The notes under the pieces: generated by a model | Seen by the model: only the letters and a program-made list of their open reading frames with translations | Database searches by the model: none | What the model was told of the DNA's origin: nothing | Shown here: positions 21,121-30,119 of the stretch, piece by piece | Layout of the letters: the number at the start of each line of letters is the position of its first letter | Numbering within the stretch: the first letter of the stretch is position 1 | From: a virus | IMG/VR virus record: IMGVR_UViG_3300043640_000180 | Location: 1 to 40,326 of that record | DNA: 40,326 nt | Reading direction: 5' to 3' (one strand) | Program-made: the position numbers and the translations under genes

Positions 21121-24005
21121 TATCCTTTCGCCACTCCTTCCTCGCGCTCATCGTGCTCTCTCGCGAAGATGCCCCAATCCAGCAGCTCGTCGGCGACCGC
21201 CTGCGTGCCATAGTCGAACTTCGTCAACAGGCAGTCGCCCAGCGTGTTTGCTCCGCTTTGCTTCACCACGTAGCGATCGCTGTACACGCTCACGCTGCGC
21301 GGCGTCCGCGCCGGATCGTTGCTCTTGTCGCCCAGCTTCAAAGCTCGGTATGGCCGCTTGGGGCTGGGCTTGATCTCGCCCAACAGAACGCTCACGGTGG
21401 GCCGCGCTCCCACGGCGACGGACTTGGTGCTGATATGCACCACCTCTGCCCACTTTCCGGTCGGACACAACTGGTTCACACCCTTCGCGTCCCAGCTCGG
21501 ATAAGGCACGCCGTTGTCCGTGTACACCGTCCCGGTCGCATCGCGTACAAGGATGGGGCCCGGCGTGCCGGCTGGCGGCCCGATGAGCAGCTGGTACTTG
21601 CCGGGTGTCGTCTTGACGCTCTGCACCGCGCTGGTGCCGCCTACGATCTGGCGCGGCGTGTTCCAACACAGGCCGCTCTCTGGCGGGTTCACGATTCCCA
21701 TGCGGAACCATCCCACCGCGCCGTCCGCCACATACATCCCGGTATCGAAGGAGTTGGCGACACACCAGGTCACGTATGCGGTGGCGGGGTTGTAGAGCGC
21801 GGCGTTGAGTCCTCCGGTTGTCACCTTCAGAAACTGGTCGCCGATCGGGAAGCCAATCTCGTTGTATCCAGTCTGCGGGTTGAAGGGATACTCGATCGCA
21901 AGCGTTGAGACCTTGCCGTTCGACTCCATCATGAACGCCGAATTTTGATACACGTCGACGGCGGTAAAGCTGCTGATGCTGACCGAAGAAAAATAAATTG
22001 TCGTATAGAACGGGTCGGATGGGGTTCCGGTACCAAGGATGATCCAAAAGCCGTCCGTGGTCAGTACCACGATGCCGCCGCCCTGCACCGTCATGGGGAT
22101 GAGCATGATCGGCTGGGCCATGTACGGGATCTCGTTAAGCGCGGCGAAGGCCGTATTGCCGTTGCCGACGATCGCATCCGGTCCCTGCGAATAAACCACG
22201 CTATAGCCGGAAATCCCCCAAACCCGCTGCACATGATAGATCGGCCCTGTAAATCCCGGTGGCGGCGGCTCCTGCGACTCCGCGACGGGCGCGGGGATAA
22301 AGGCGTCAAGCGCCGGGCTGCCGTTCGCCGTCGTGTCCGTGATGCCGCGCTCAAGATAACTGAAGGTCGCCGGAGGGTCATAAACATTGTCGCTGGCGAT
22401 CTGGTCTTCGAGGATCAGCGTCGGCTCTCCCTGGGCGGTCCTCCATATCCAGATTTGGCCGCACTGCTCGTCTGTGCTCTTCGCGCCCACGATGTCGATG
22501 TAGGGCGTGGCCGGTGTAAGCGAGGTTCCGACGATAGGGCCGAGAATCGTGGCCTTGCTCGATGAGGTGGTCACGGTGCCGTCGATTCCCTGCCAGCTAT
22601 AGCCATAGCTCACGCTGGCGGTGGTGAGCTGCGCGCCGGCGTCGAGGCACATCCAAGTGATATCGCCATCGGTCGTCGTATCGCCAAACACCGTTGCCCA
22701 GGTCGGCTCGGTGCCTCCGGTCAAACCCGCTCCGGTCGAGCCGATGCATAGCTGGAGGTTATGGTTGGAGTCGAGGACGATCGAAGGGTCTGGCTGTAAA
22801 AAGCTGGGCCTCCATACGCCGATCTGCCCCATGTTCATCCATGTGATATCGCCGTCGCTGGTTGACTGGAACATGCTTGTCGCCCAGGCCGGATAGCTTG
22901 TGCCGGTGACGAAGTTTCCGCTCACCGAAGTCTGCGCGAGCTGCACGTTCTGGTATGGGTCGATCAGGCTGTAGTTGAAATAGTGCTGCGTCAGCGGTGT
23001 CCACCACCGCGCCCCGTTCAACGCTGTCAGCGTCGGGGCTTTCACTGGCGAGACCATTCCCCAATTCTCGATCGCGGAGCCGTAGGACTTCCATTGCTGT
23101 CCGCTGTCCGCTGTAACCGCGAGGTACGAAGGGAGAAACGTCGGCGCTGTGGCTCCGGTGGTGCCGTTGCCGGTCGTCGCGGTCCCGGTGTCCGGGGTGA
23201 AGGCGTACGCGCCCGACGATGCCTCGACGATGAAGATTCCCAGCGTCGCCGAAATGATCTCATCGACCAGCAGTGTCTGCCCGTTGAGGAAGGTGGCACC
23301 GGTCAGTCCTGAAAAACTCATCTTCGCGTCGACCAGATTTGCGAAGGATTCGGGAAGGTCGGAAGGGTCGACATAGACCATCACGCGGAAGTCGGGCGTT
23401 CCTGTCGACGACGTTCCAAGAATCGTAAGGCTCATGCCGCCCAGCGCCATGTATGCGGTGCCTGGCTCGGCTCCCTGATTAATCAGCTTCCCCGGCTGGA
23501 TCGCCGTGCTCGCCTGCCAGCTCCCCGGATAAATCCACTTCTTCTCTTCCTTGCCGTCGCCGAAAAAAAGCTCATTGTTGATTCCAAGAAACCGCGCCGG
23601 CCCAGCGCCCGCGGCTTTGCTGAAGAGCGTCGATTTCTGGCCTGGGGTGGCGTCGTAGATATTGCCGTCCATGCCGTCCGCAATCACGCGGATGCTCTCG
23701 ACTCCGTTCTGCAGGGATTGATAGCCGTAATAAGACTTGATATCGGGAAAAGTGTTGTCGTTGAAAACGATGCTGCCTGGGCTGCGCTTGTCGGTCAGGT
23801 CGACGCTGATTTCGCGGTTCTCGCCGTCGAGGATCGAATCGAATCGGCTGCCTGAGTAGAACTTCGCCGCAAGGTACGGCACGGCGGCATCCCTGTAGGG
23901 GCTGCGCTGCGTCCATAGCCCGGTCATCTGGCGCGCGCCCATGCTCAACGCGGCGTACTTGGTCGGGTTGGTTACGGCTCCTGCAGCTGAGATCGGCCCC
24001 GGCAT
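21120..24005 (-). CDS. Putative tail nozzle (tubular protein B-like)
   Basis: This 961-aa protein, the largest in the window, follows the connector-type genes directly. It is rich in beta-strands with recurring GDITWM and TYPAWATSMFQS segments (about 350-480), which look like internal repeats. The N-terminal region (RSPYRDAAVPYLAAKFY, then DLTDKRSPGSIVFND) is typical of podovirus beta-propeller nozzles. It probably forms the tail tip that opens to release DNA. Another large beta-rich tail protein is the main alternative. Confidence 0.5.
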   Translation of the reverse strand: MPGPISAAGAVTNPTKYAALSMGARQMTGLWTQRSPYRDAAVPYLAAKFYSGSRFDSILDGENREISVDLTDKRSPGSIVFNDNTFPDIKSYYGYQSLQNGVESIRVIADGMDGNIYDATPGQKSTLFSKAAGAGPARFLGINNELFFGDGKEEKKWIYPGSWQASTAIQPGKLINQGAEPGTAYMALGGMSLTILGTSSTGTPDFRVMVYVDPSDLPESFANLVDAKMSFSGLTGATFLNGQTLLVDEIISATLGIFIVEASSGAYAFTPDTGTATTGNGTTGATAPTFLPSYLAVTADSGQQWKSYGSAIENWGMVSPVKAPTLTALNGARWWTPLTQHYFNYSLIDPYQNVQLAQTSVSGNFVTGTSYPAWATSMFQSTSDGDITWMNMGQIGVWRPSFLQPDPSIVLDSNHNLQLCIGSTGAGLTGGTEPTWATVFGDTTTDGDITWMCLDAGAQLTTASVSYGYSWQGIDGTVTTSSSKATILGPIVGTSLTPATPYIDIVGAKSTDEQCGQIWIWRTAQGEPTLILEDQIASDNVYDPPATFSYLERGITDTTANGSPALDAFIPAPVAESQEPPPPGFTGPIYHVQRVWGISGYSVVYSQGPDAIVGNGNTAFAALNEIPYMAQPIMLIPMTVQGGGIVVLTTDGFWIILGTGTPSDPFYTTIYFSSVSISSFTAVDVYQNSAFMMESNGKVSTLAIEYPFNPQTGYNEIGFPIGDQFLKVTTGGLNAALYNPATAYVTWCVANSFDTGMYVADGAVGWFRMGIVNPPESGLCWNTPRQIVGGTSAVQSVKTTPGKYQLLIGPPAGTPGPILVRDATGTVYTDNGVPYPSWDAKGVNQLCPTGKWAEVVHISTKSVAVGARPTVSVLLGEIKPSPKRPYRALKLGDKSNDPARTPRSVSVYSDRYVVKQSGANTLGDCLLTKFDYGTQAVADELLDWGIFAREHDEREEGVAKG

Positions 24006-24710
24006 CTAGCGCGCCCGTCCCTGTCCGCCGTTCCTGGACATATCCTGGCTCCGCTGCACCGTCCGCGTCGTGTTCATAAACTGGCTGTAAAACATATCCT
24101 TCGCCTGCGCGTCCAGTCCGTCCTGCGTGGCGAGGCACTGCGCAATCCACTCCGATCGCCAGATGGAAAAACGCGAGTCATTGACCAGCAGCGCACCCTC
24201 ACTCAACATGCCCTTATTGAACAAGTAACCGAAATAGTCACTTAATGGCGTGAAGGTGTCGGCAGGGCTGGTGATGAGAGGCGCACAGTTCTGGATATCG
24301 AGAAATGCGGTATAGGTCGCGTCCGGCACAGAGTTAACCCGGAAGGTAATGTTTCCCTGGTTGTCGTCGTACTGTGCTGCGATCATCGTGGGAGTCCGCG
24401 TAAAACTAACCTTCGCCAACGCGGTTTGTCCATTCAATTCGAGGATGCTTCCAGTCGAATCCGCGAGCCACTGCGTCTCGATAAATCCCATATTCGGCAC
24501 CGATTGCGTATAGTCGGTGCCTCCCGCCGTGCTGACGGGGAAGCTCAGGTTGGTGCGATTCTGCCTCCACACGAAGGGCGGTCCCAGCATGGTTCCCAGC
24601 ACAATGTTCGCCATCGTCACGCCGGGCTCCATGTTGTTCACATTGAGGCGCTGATTGTCGATCAACGATTGAACGAAGGTCATCGACTGCTGGATGCTGA
24701 GGCTCCCCAT
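24006..24710 (-). CDS. Putative tail connector (tubular protein A-like)
   Basis: This 234-aa protein starts at ATG 24710, overlapping the previous stop (TGATG); a longer reading upstream runs into that gene. It has a helical N terminus (SIQQSMTFVQSLIDNQ), a beta-rich middle and a helical C terminus (QDGLDAQAKDMFYSQFMN). The position just before the nozzle gene and the size suit a gatekeeper or adaptor protein. The assignment is by position and shape. Confidence 0.45.
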   Translation of the reverse strand: MGSLSIQQSMTFVQSLIDNQRLNVNNMEPGVTMANIVLGTMLGPPFVWRQNRTNLSFPVSTAGGTDYTQSVPNMGFIETQWLADSTGSILELNGQTALAKVSFTRTPTMIAAQYDDNQGNITFRVNSVPDATYTAFLDIQNCAPLITSPADTFTPLSDYFGYLFNKGMLSEGALLVNDSRFSIWRSEWIAQCLATQDGLDAQAKDMFYSQFMNTTRTVQRSQDMSRNGGQGRAR

Positions 24711-25717
24711 CAGTTCCACCCATAGGGGTTGTCCGCCGTGCGCGGTGCGCCCGATCCCCACTTCGGCTCAACCACGCTCGTCGCCGGCAGCAGCGCATAC
24801 ACGTTCAGCTCGCGGTCGCCCTGCTTCTTCGGCTCTTTCATCCATCGCGGCTCCCCGTTCTGGTCTCGCTCCATCAGGGCCTCGCCGCGCTTGACATCGC
24901 CGGGATTTGGGCTGTTCAGCAGGCATTGCGCCTGCAGGCCGCGAAAGAAAAAGCGGCTGAAGCTGTCGGGAATCGGATCGAGCATCTGTTGCATGGTGGC
25001 GAAGCGCGGCGGGTCGAGCTGGTAGTAGGGCTTGATTTCGAGCGTCGGCCCTGCAGCCGAGGGAAGACGGTCGATGCGGAATCCCTGGGACGTTGGGCTG
25101 ACGCATATCCACGACACTGTGCCGTCATCGACGACGGTTCCCTCCTTGCTGTTTACTGGAAGCGCCGATGGGATTGCGTTTCCCGTGGTGCCAAAGCTAT
25201 CGAGGATCAGCAGATTTCCGTTCAAGTCGATGTAACTCAGGATCGGGTTCTGGCCACCTGGCGCGCTCGTACCCAGCAACGGATAGATGACGACATCGGC
25301 TCCTGGCCATTCCCCGTAAGACAGCTCGGAGTTGTACATCCAGCAAAGGTTTTCAGGCCACCATCGGCTTACGTTGGTGCGGCTGAGGCCGCGCCGCCAC
25401 TTGATGTTGTTCATCGGCTTCGGTAGGTACGTGTTGTTCACGTCGACCACATCGCCGTCTTCGCCCCAGCCGATCGGCCCGGCCTTCTGCGCGAGCTGGG
25501 GGTAGTCCTGCTGAAAGCTATTGGTGTAGAACGGGGCGGCGTAGGCCCGATTCCATTTCTGGTTGTAGCGTTCGCAGACGATATCCGCCATCACCTCGCT
25601 CGCGCACTCCAGCGCGAGCTGGTCGCCATAACCGCTGGGGCCTCCCCTCGGATCGGGGATGCCCTTCGCGGCGATGACGTTGTAAACGGTGGCGAGCTTG
25701 ATGGTGGAGTTGCCCAC
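24710..25717 (-). CDS. Head/tail structural protein
   Basis: This 335-aa protein starts at GTG 25717, 6 nt after AAGGAG. The N-terminal part is helical and the middle beta-rich and Trp-containing (NIKWRRGLSRTNVSRWWPEN, then VDDGTVSWICVSP). The C terminus carries a helix with FSRFFFRGLQAQCLLNS. It lies between capsid and connector genes. A head-completion or adaptor role is likely, with no specific family recognised. Confidence 0.5.
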   Translation of the reverse strand: MGNSTIKLATVYNVIAAKGIPDPRGGPSGYGDQLALECASEVMADIVCERYNQKWNRAYAAPFYTNSFQQDYPQLAQKAGPIGWGEDGDVVDVNNTYLPKPMNNIKWRRGLSRTNVSRWWPENLCWMYNSELSYGEWPGADVVIYPLLGTSAPGGQNPILSYIDLNGNLLILDSFGTTGNAIPSALPVNSKEGTVVDDGTVSWICVSPTSQGFRIDRLPSAAGPTLEIKPYYQLDPPRFATMQQMLDPIPDSFSRFFFRGLQAQCLLNSPNPGDVKRGEALMERDQNGEPRWMKEPKKQGDRELNVYALLPATSVVEPKWGSGAPRTADNPYGWN

Positions 25718-25719
25718 GC

Positions 25720-25911
25720 TTACTCCTTGTTGTCGACTTCCTGCGGTTCGCCCTGGGCTACGTCGTCGGGTTCCGTCTGGGCGTCGAGATGGATGCCATG
25801 CGTCCGCAATTTGGCCGCCAGAAACCGGAAATCCTTCTCGATCCGCTCCAGGCGCTGCTCAACCGTGAGCGGCCCCTTCGCCTTCTTTACTGCCTTCTTC
25901 ATCGTTGCCAT
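25720..25911 (-). CDS. Small basic/acidic helical protein
   Basis: This 63-aa protein starts at ATG 25911 behind a perfect AAAAGGAGG. It has a Lys-rich N terminus (KKAVKKAKG), an amphipathic helix and an acidic tail. It sits among head genes; a minor head or scaffolding role is possible. No family is recognised. Confidence 0.6.
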   Translation of the reverse strand: MATMKKAVKKAKGPLTVEQRLERIEKDFRFLAAKLRTHGIHLDAQTEPDDVAQGEPQEVDNKE

Positions 25912-25922
25912 CGTGCCTCCTT

Positions 25923-26567
25923 TTAGGCTTCGTACATCACTGTTACCGAACGAAGTTGCGCGCTCGGGATGGCCGCGCCGGCTGCGATGGTCACTGCCAA
26001 CGTAGAGGCTGCCGTCAGGTTCACCGCTCCGGACACCGTGGCATTGGTAGCGAGGTAGGTTGAGACTGGTCCAACGGCGGTGGCTGAAATGTTGGCGTCG
26101 ACCCTTCCATGCGTCTCAAGCGTCGCCGCCGCGCCCAGGGTGACGACAGTAGTCTCGAATTCAAATCGAATGGGGAGGTTAGTGCTGGCCGCCGTGTTGG
26201 TTGCTTGGGTAGTGATGGTCCCGAGGGTCACGCCGCCCAGCGTAAACCCCAGGGTGATTGCCGCGACGTTGGCCGCAGTGGTCGAATAGATGAGATTTCC
26301 CTTGACCCTCAGTTTGCGTCCGGTCACATTCAGCGCGCCGGCGCCGAACAGGAAGCTCAGAAGAGTTTGTGCGGTGGTGATGGCCGTCAGCGCGGTCTGC
26401 GCAGGCAGCACCAGGGGCGCTCCCATCGCCACCATCAGCTTACGGTTGTTGGCCGCGCCGCTCACATACAGCACGCCGTTGTTCTGGTCGAGCACCAGTG
26501 CTTTCTGGTCGTAGGAATTGACTCCGCTTGCGCTCGGTGGTCCGTAGGTTACGCGATCTGCACCCAT
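25923..26567 (-). CDS. Beta-rich structural protein (head decoration/fibre)
   Basis: This 214-aa protein starts at ATG 26567 behind GAAGGAA. It is Ala/Thr/Val-rich beta-type sequence with few charges, typical of capsid decoration or fibre proteins. VDANISATAVGPVSTYLATN and a C-terminal VTVMYEA are typical strands. It resembles the protein at 34468-35097 in composition and length, so the two may play related roles. Confidence 0.55.
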   Translation of the reverse strand: MGADRVTYGPPSASGVNSYDQKALVLDQNNGVLYVSGAANNRKLMVAMGAPLVLPAQTALTAITTAQTLLSFLFGAGALNVTGRKLRVKGNLIYSTTAANVAAITLGFTLGGVTLGTITTQATNTAASTNLPIRFEFETTVVTLGAAATLETHGRVDANISATAVGPVSTYLATNATVSGAVNLTAASTLAVTIAAGAAIPSAQLRSVTVMYEA

Positions 26568-26620
26568 TGTTTCCTTCTCTCTGCCTCGCTCACGCGACGC
26601 GAATCATTTCTGGTTGAAAT

Positions 26621-27292
26621 TTATGCGACGGCCTGCGGATAGAAGTCGCTCGGTCGACGGCGATACACCGGCATCCCCTTGTGGTCTTTCACCTCGAAGG
26701 TGTTGCCGCAGTCCATCGTGCTCGAATACTCGTCGGACTTCGACTCCTCACTCTTCTCCAGCAGATCGTTGAATTTCTCGGTATCCGCCTGCCACTTCGC
26801 GACGCGCACCTTGGCCTGGGTCTCGGTCTCCATCTTGCCGGTGAGAAAGTTTTTCTGTGGCTCGGGGTTCCGGTCGTAGGGATGCGGACTGAAGACGGCG
26901 AGCCGGCAGATCGCGCAGTGAATCAGGATGGTGAAGCCATCCATCATGCGGACCTTCTTCAACGTCGTGTCGCCCTTGCCCTTGTAGATGTTCTTGGGGC
27001 TGGCTCCCTGTTTATGGGCACACTTCGACGCAACCTGGGCGCGTCCGCGCATCTTGCTGGACAGCTCGCTCTGACGCTGGGCGTTCTGGCTGGTCTTGGA
27101 TCGCTCCTGCGCCTCGAACTTTTCGAGGGCGCGCGCGGCGATCTTCATATTCATCTCAGCGGTCTTAAGGGTTATCTCTTCAAGCTGCTGCGCAATCGTC
27201 TTTTCTGCCATGCCATTCTCCTCGGGCGGTGCGAGAAACACGCTTCGCAGAGCACCGTTGTCCACAACGCTTTTTGTAGATTTCTTTGCCAT
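26621..27292 (-). CDS. Hypothetical protein after the capsid gene
   Basis: This 223-aa protein starts at ATG 27292. It has a long Gln/Lys/Glu-rich coiled-coil (about 28-80), then a Cys/His-containing part (SKCAHKQG, ILIHCAICRLAVF) that could bind zinc, and a charged C terminus with VYRRRPSDFYPQAVA. It lies just downstream of a strong hairpin that follows the capsid gene. The function is unknown. Confidence 0.55.
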   Translation of the reverse strand: MAKKSTKSVVDNGALRSVFLAPPEENGMAEKTIAQQLEEITLKTAEMNMKIAARALEKFEAQERSKTSQNAQRQSELSSKMRGRAQVASKCAHKQGASPKNIYKGKGDTTLKKVRMMDGFTILIHCAICRLAVFSPHPYDRNPEPQKNFLTGKMETETQAKVRVAKWQADTEKFNDLLEKSEESKSDEYSSTMDCGNTFEVKDHKGMPVYRRRPSDFYPQAVA

Positions 27293-27311
27293 CTTCAAAC
27301 CCTGCCCGTCA

Positions 27312-27339
27312 CCCCGGATGCTCCATTGGCCATCCGGGG
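27312..27339 (-). terminator. Strong intercistronic hairpin after the capsid gene
   Basis: The perfect 9-bp arms CCCCGGATG (27312-27320) and CATCCGGGG (27331-27339) enclose a 10-nt loop, in the 68-bp gap after the capsid gene. There is no U-tract, so partial attenuation or protection of the capsid mRNA 3' end is more likely than full termination. Confidence 0.6.
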
Positions 27340-27366
27340 CTGTCGTCTACGTCTTCTGTTTTGGGG

Positions 27367-28629
27367 TTATGTCGTCATCGGAACGGCGATCGCGATCCGC
27401 ATACGGCTGGTCACGTCGGGCGGTGGCCCGATGCCCAGCACGCAGTTGTATCCCGTTCCCGCCTGGATGAGTTGGTTGGCATCGTAGGCGGTACGCGCGG
27501 TGAACTTCTCGGCCCAGAGGTCGAGATTCTGCCACTTGTGGCCGGGCTTGGTCAGTTTGCCGTGAGGAAACTGAATGAAGACCATGCCATCCATTCCGGC
27601 GAGGTAGGTGCTGATTCCGGTCTGCGCGGAACCCTGCCAGTTCGCCGTCTGGGTCTGGTTTGTACTCTTTCTCCAGTGGCAACCGAACAGTTCCAGCGTG
27701 CGAACCGGAGCCTCGCCGTCGTCGCCGTCCAGCGGTTCCAGCTTCAACTGGCCCGCGTCGGTGTGCTTCCAGATGTCGACGATGGAGTTATTGGAGTCGT
27801 CGAGCATCAGGTCGGAGACGAAGAAAGGATGAATGCTTCCGTTGTAGAAGCCATCCTTCATCTGCGGCACCTCGGCACCTTCGAGCGAACCGGGCATCTG
27901 CTCGATGATGTTCTTGGTGAACGCATAGGGCGCGGTCGTCGCGTCCTGATTGGCCGTCCGCGTGTCCATCGTGCGCAGATAGTCCATCTGGTACATGATG
28001 AGGTCGTCGATCGTCAGCGCGAGCTGGTAGGCCATGATGCGCCTGTTCTCTACCAGGTCATCCGAGATCGAAGTCAAGGCGGCGAAGTCTGAAATTGTAT
28101 TGAAATTCGCCCATTGACCGACAACGATGTCCTTGAAGTTGACGTTGATCTGCTCTGGCGGTCCGGGTGTTCCCTCGGTCTGCTGGGTGATGTCCGGCCC
28201 CAGCGGAATCGACATGAAGTTACGCCAGGTCTGACCGCTCTTTTCGGGCAGGTCCATGTGCGTGCACATCAGCAGCTTGTTGGTCTTGGCGTACAGCCAT
28301 TGCATGAAGACGCGGTTGTAATACACCGTCAGACGCGCCTGCGGCATGTTGGCTGAGGTCTGAGCGGCTGCGGTTGCTCCACCCTCGCCCATCACTGGCG
28401 AGTGCGCGGCCTGCGCGCCCATCGCCATCGCCGTGGCTCCGGTCGCCATCAGCGCCGCCGCACAAGCGATCAGCAGCTGTAGCAGAGGCCACAGAATGTA
28501 CTTAAACAAAAATGCAGCGATACCGTCCTGAGTCCGGCTCTGCATCCCGATTGGGCGGAACTGACTGCTCGTTCCGCTCACCCATTGCTTCTTTCGCTTC
28601 CACATCCGGTACGTCATTGTCTGACGCAT
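27367..28629 (-). CDS. Major capsid protein, N4-gp56-like
   Basis: This 420-aa protein starts at ATG 28629 with GGGGGAG 6 nt upstream. From about residue 97 the sequence follows the N4-gp56 capsid family: ARLTVYYNRVFMQWLY, KSGQTWRNFMSIPLGPDIT, TEGTPGPPEQ, and FAALTSISDDLVENRRI in the HK97-fold region. Before that lies an unusual extension with a strongly hydrophobic segment (about 38-65) and Ala/Met-rich residues to 75. It may be a cleaved pro-piece or a membrane-targeting element; the alternative Met80 start has no SD. It should assemble on the portal with the protein at 28647 as scaffold. Confidence 0.7.
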   Translation of the reverse strand: MRQTMTYRMWKRKKQWVSGTSSQFRPIGMQSRTQDGIAAFLFKYILWPLLQLLIACAAALMATGATAMAMGAQAAHSPVMGEGGATAAAQTSANMPQARLTVYYNRVFMQWLYAKTNKLLMCTHMDLPEKSGQTWRNFMSIPLGPDITQQTEGTPGPPEQINVNFKDIVVGQWANFNTISDFAALTSISDDLVENRRIMAYQLALTIDDLIMYQMDYLRTMDTRTANQDATTAPYAFTKNIIEQMPGSLEGAEVPQMKDGFYNGSIHPFFVSDLMLDDSNNSIVDIWKHTDAGQLKLEPLDGDDGEAPVRTLELFGCHWRKSTNQTQTANWQGSAQTGISTYLAGMDGMVFIQFPHGKLTKPGHKWQNLDLWAEKFTARTAYDANQLIQAGTGYNCVLGIGPPPDVTSRMRIAIAVPMTT

Positions 28630-28646
28630 GTTGCGCTCCCCCAGCG

Positions 28647-29471
28647 TTAGGCTGTCGCCTTCGCTGCCGGGTAGTAGAACTCACAGGCCTCCGCATAATC
28701 CTTGTCCCCGTTGCGAATTAACGCCTCGGCTTTGGTCATGCTCATCCTGTCGATCTGCTCCCGCGTGTATTTGAGTGTCCTTGTCTGGACGCCCTGGGGG
28801 GCACGAAAATTGGTGCTTCGCGTTCCTGTCCCACTGCGTCCGCCTCGGCTCGTCTCGACACGCTGGACCTGATTCTCGTCAGGAAACGTTGTGACGTTCG
28901 GTGCTGCTTCACCAGGGTCTTCGACTAAATCCCCGGCTTCTGACATCTGGTGAAAACAATCCGTCATCATCTCTTTCGTGATGAGTGACACATCGCCGTT
29001 CACCATCGCACCCAACCGCGTCGCCAGCAGCGATCGGTTGGGCTTGCAGTTGTAAAAGTCTGGAGTCTCGCTCACCCATTGGTCAGCGCGGCTCTTGAAG
29101 GCATCCATCGCCATCTGGCGAAGATCCATTCCGGTCGCGTCCTGAACCAACCTGGTTACTGCGTCTGCTGCTTTCGCCGGGTTCTGCAGGTCTGTGGTTG
29201 CCTGCATGGTTTCGTCGGCGGTCATGCGCTTACGTGGTGTGACGGGAGAGGGAGTGGTGATGGTGCCGTTGGCGGGAGGAGCTGCGGAGCGACGCGCCAA
29301 CGCTTGCTGCGCGTGCATGTTGTTCAATGCGATCTTATTGCTGACTTCCTCTTCGGTTTTTCCGTAGTAGTAAATCGGGTTGGTGCCATCTTCCATATCC
29401 AGTACGCGGCAGAAAGTACCGGGTTCGACAGGCTTACCGTTCGGGCGCGTTGTTACCCAATCCATCCTCAT
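28647..29471 (-). CDS. Putative scaffolding protein
   Basis: This 274-aa protein starts at ATG 29471, overlapping the previous gene by 4 nt, with GGAG upstream. It is charged, helical and low in complexity, with an Ala/Thr/Pro-rich region (APPANGTITTPSPVTPRKR). It lies directly before the capsid gene, where scaffolds normally sit. Its C-terminal part (YTREQIDRMSMTKAEALIRN) is a likely capsid-interaction helix pair. The call is by position and composition. Confidence 0.5.
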   Translation of the reverse strand: MRMDWVTTRPNGKPVEPGTFCRVLDMEDGTNPIYYYGKTEEEVSNKIALNNMHAQQALARRSAAPPANGTITTPSPVTPRKRMTADETMQATTDLQNPAKAADAVTRLVQDATGMDLRQMAMDAFKSRADQWVSETPDFYNCKPNRSLLATRLGAMVNGDVSLITKEMMTDCFHQMSEAGDLVEDPGEAAPNVTTFPDENQVQRVETSRGGRSGTGTRSTNFRAPQGVQTRTLKYTREQIDRMSMTKAEALIRNGDKDYAEACEFYYPAAKATA

Positions 29472-29872
29472 CGTTCGTTCTCCAACTCAGCCAGTTCCCC
29501 GCTCACGATCAATTCCATCTCCGCTATCGCTCGACGAAACATTTTTACATACGCCCAGGCATTGGCAATCTGATCCCGGTTTTTAAGGGGGTCTTCTTGA
29601 CTGAGGTTAATAGCACGGTTCTGATGCAAGTGGATAGCCTTTTCAGCGATACGGGAATACAACTTTTGTCCCGGCATCTCCCAGAACTCCTTCAGGTCCA
29701 GCCTTTCCGGTCGGCTCAGTTCACGCTCGGGGTCGTCGTAGGCTCTCCGTTCCACTGGCGCAGGCCGCGGCTTCGGTTCCGGCTGGTCGCGCCCATCGCG
29801 CACCGCTGCCAATTCATCCGTCAGGGGCACGCCGGCCATAAACTTTTCATGCGGCGTCATCGGTTCAGGCAT
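29468..29872 (-). CDS. Hypothetical head-region protein
   Basis: This 134-aa protein starts at ATG 29872, overlapping the previous gene by 8 nt. It is Pro/Arg/Glu-rich in the first half (EPKPRPAPVERRAYDD) and helical after that. It sits between the portal and the scaffold-like gene. No domain is recognised. Confidence 0.6.
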   Translation of the reverse strand: MPEPMTPHEKFMAGVPLTDELAAVRDGRDQPEPKPRPAPVERRAYDDPERELSRPERLDLKEFWEMPGQKLYSRIAEKAIHLHQNRAINLSQEDPLKNRDQIANAWAYVKMFRRAIAEMELIVSGELAELENER

Positions 29873-30119
29873 CTTTGCTCCCCTCGGTCAGCGCCGGCTG
29901 CCCAGCTTCCAGCTTCATCGGCTTTTCCTTGACTATCTTCGTCTCCGCGCGAATCAGCGCATACCACGCCATCATGTGGCCCAGCTCCTGGATCGTCATG
30001 GTTACGTTGTCGCGATCGCGCAACGTCGACCACGCTTTAAATCCCTCGCTCAGCGGCTTGCGAATGAAATCCTTCGCCTGCTCGATCTCCATCCAATCGA
30101 CGTCTCTTGGCTGAATCAT
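29865..30119 (-). CDS. Small head-region protein
   Basis: This 84-aa helical protein starts at ATG 30119, coupled by ATGA to the portal stop, with SD GGAGGAGGAG. DVDWMEIEQAKDFIRKPL and TIQELGHMMAWYALIRAE are likely helices. It resembles small proteins found after portals in related podoviruses; no function is known. Confidence 0.6.
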   Translation of the reverse strand: MIQPRDVDWMEIEQAKDFIRKPLSEGFKAWSTLRDRDNVTMTIQELGHMMAWYALIRAETKIVKEKPMKLEAGQPALTEGSKDA

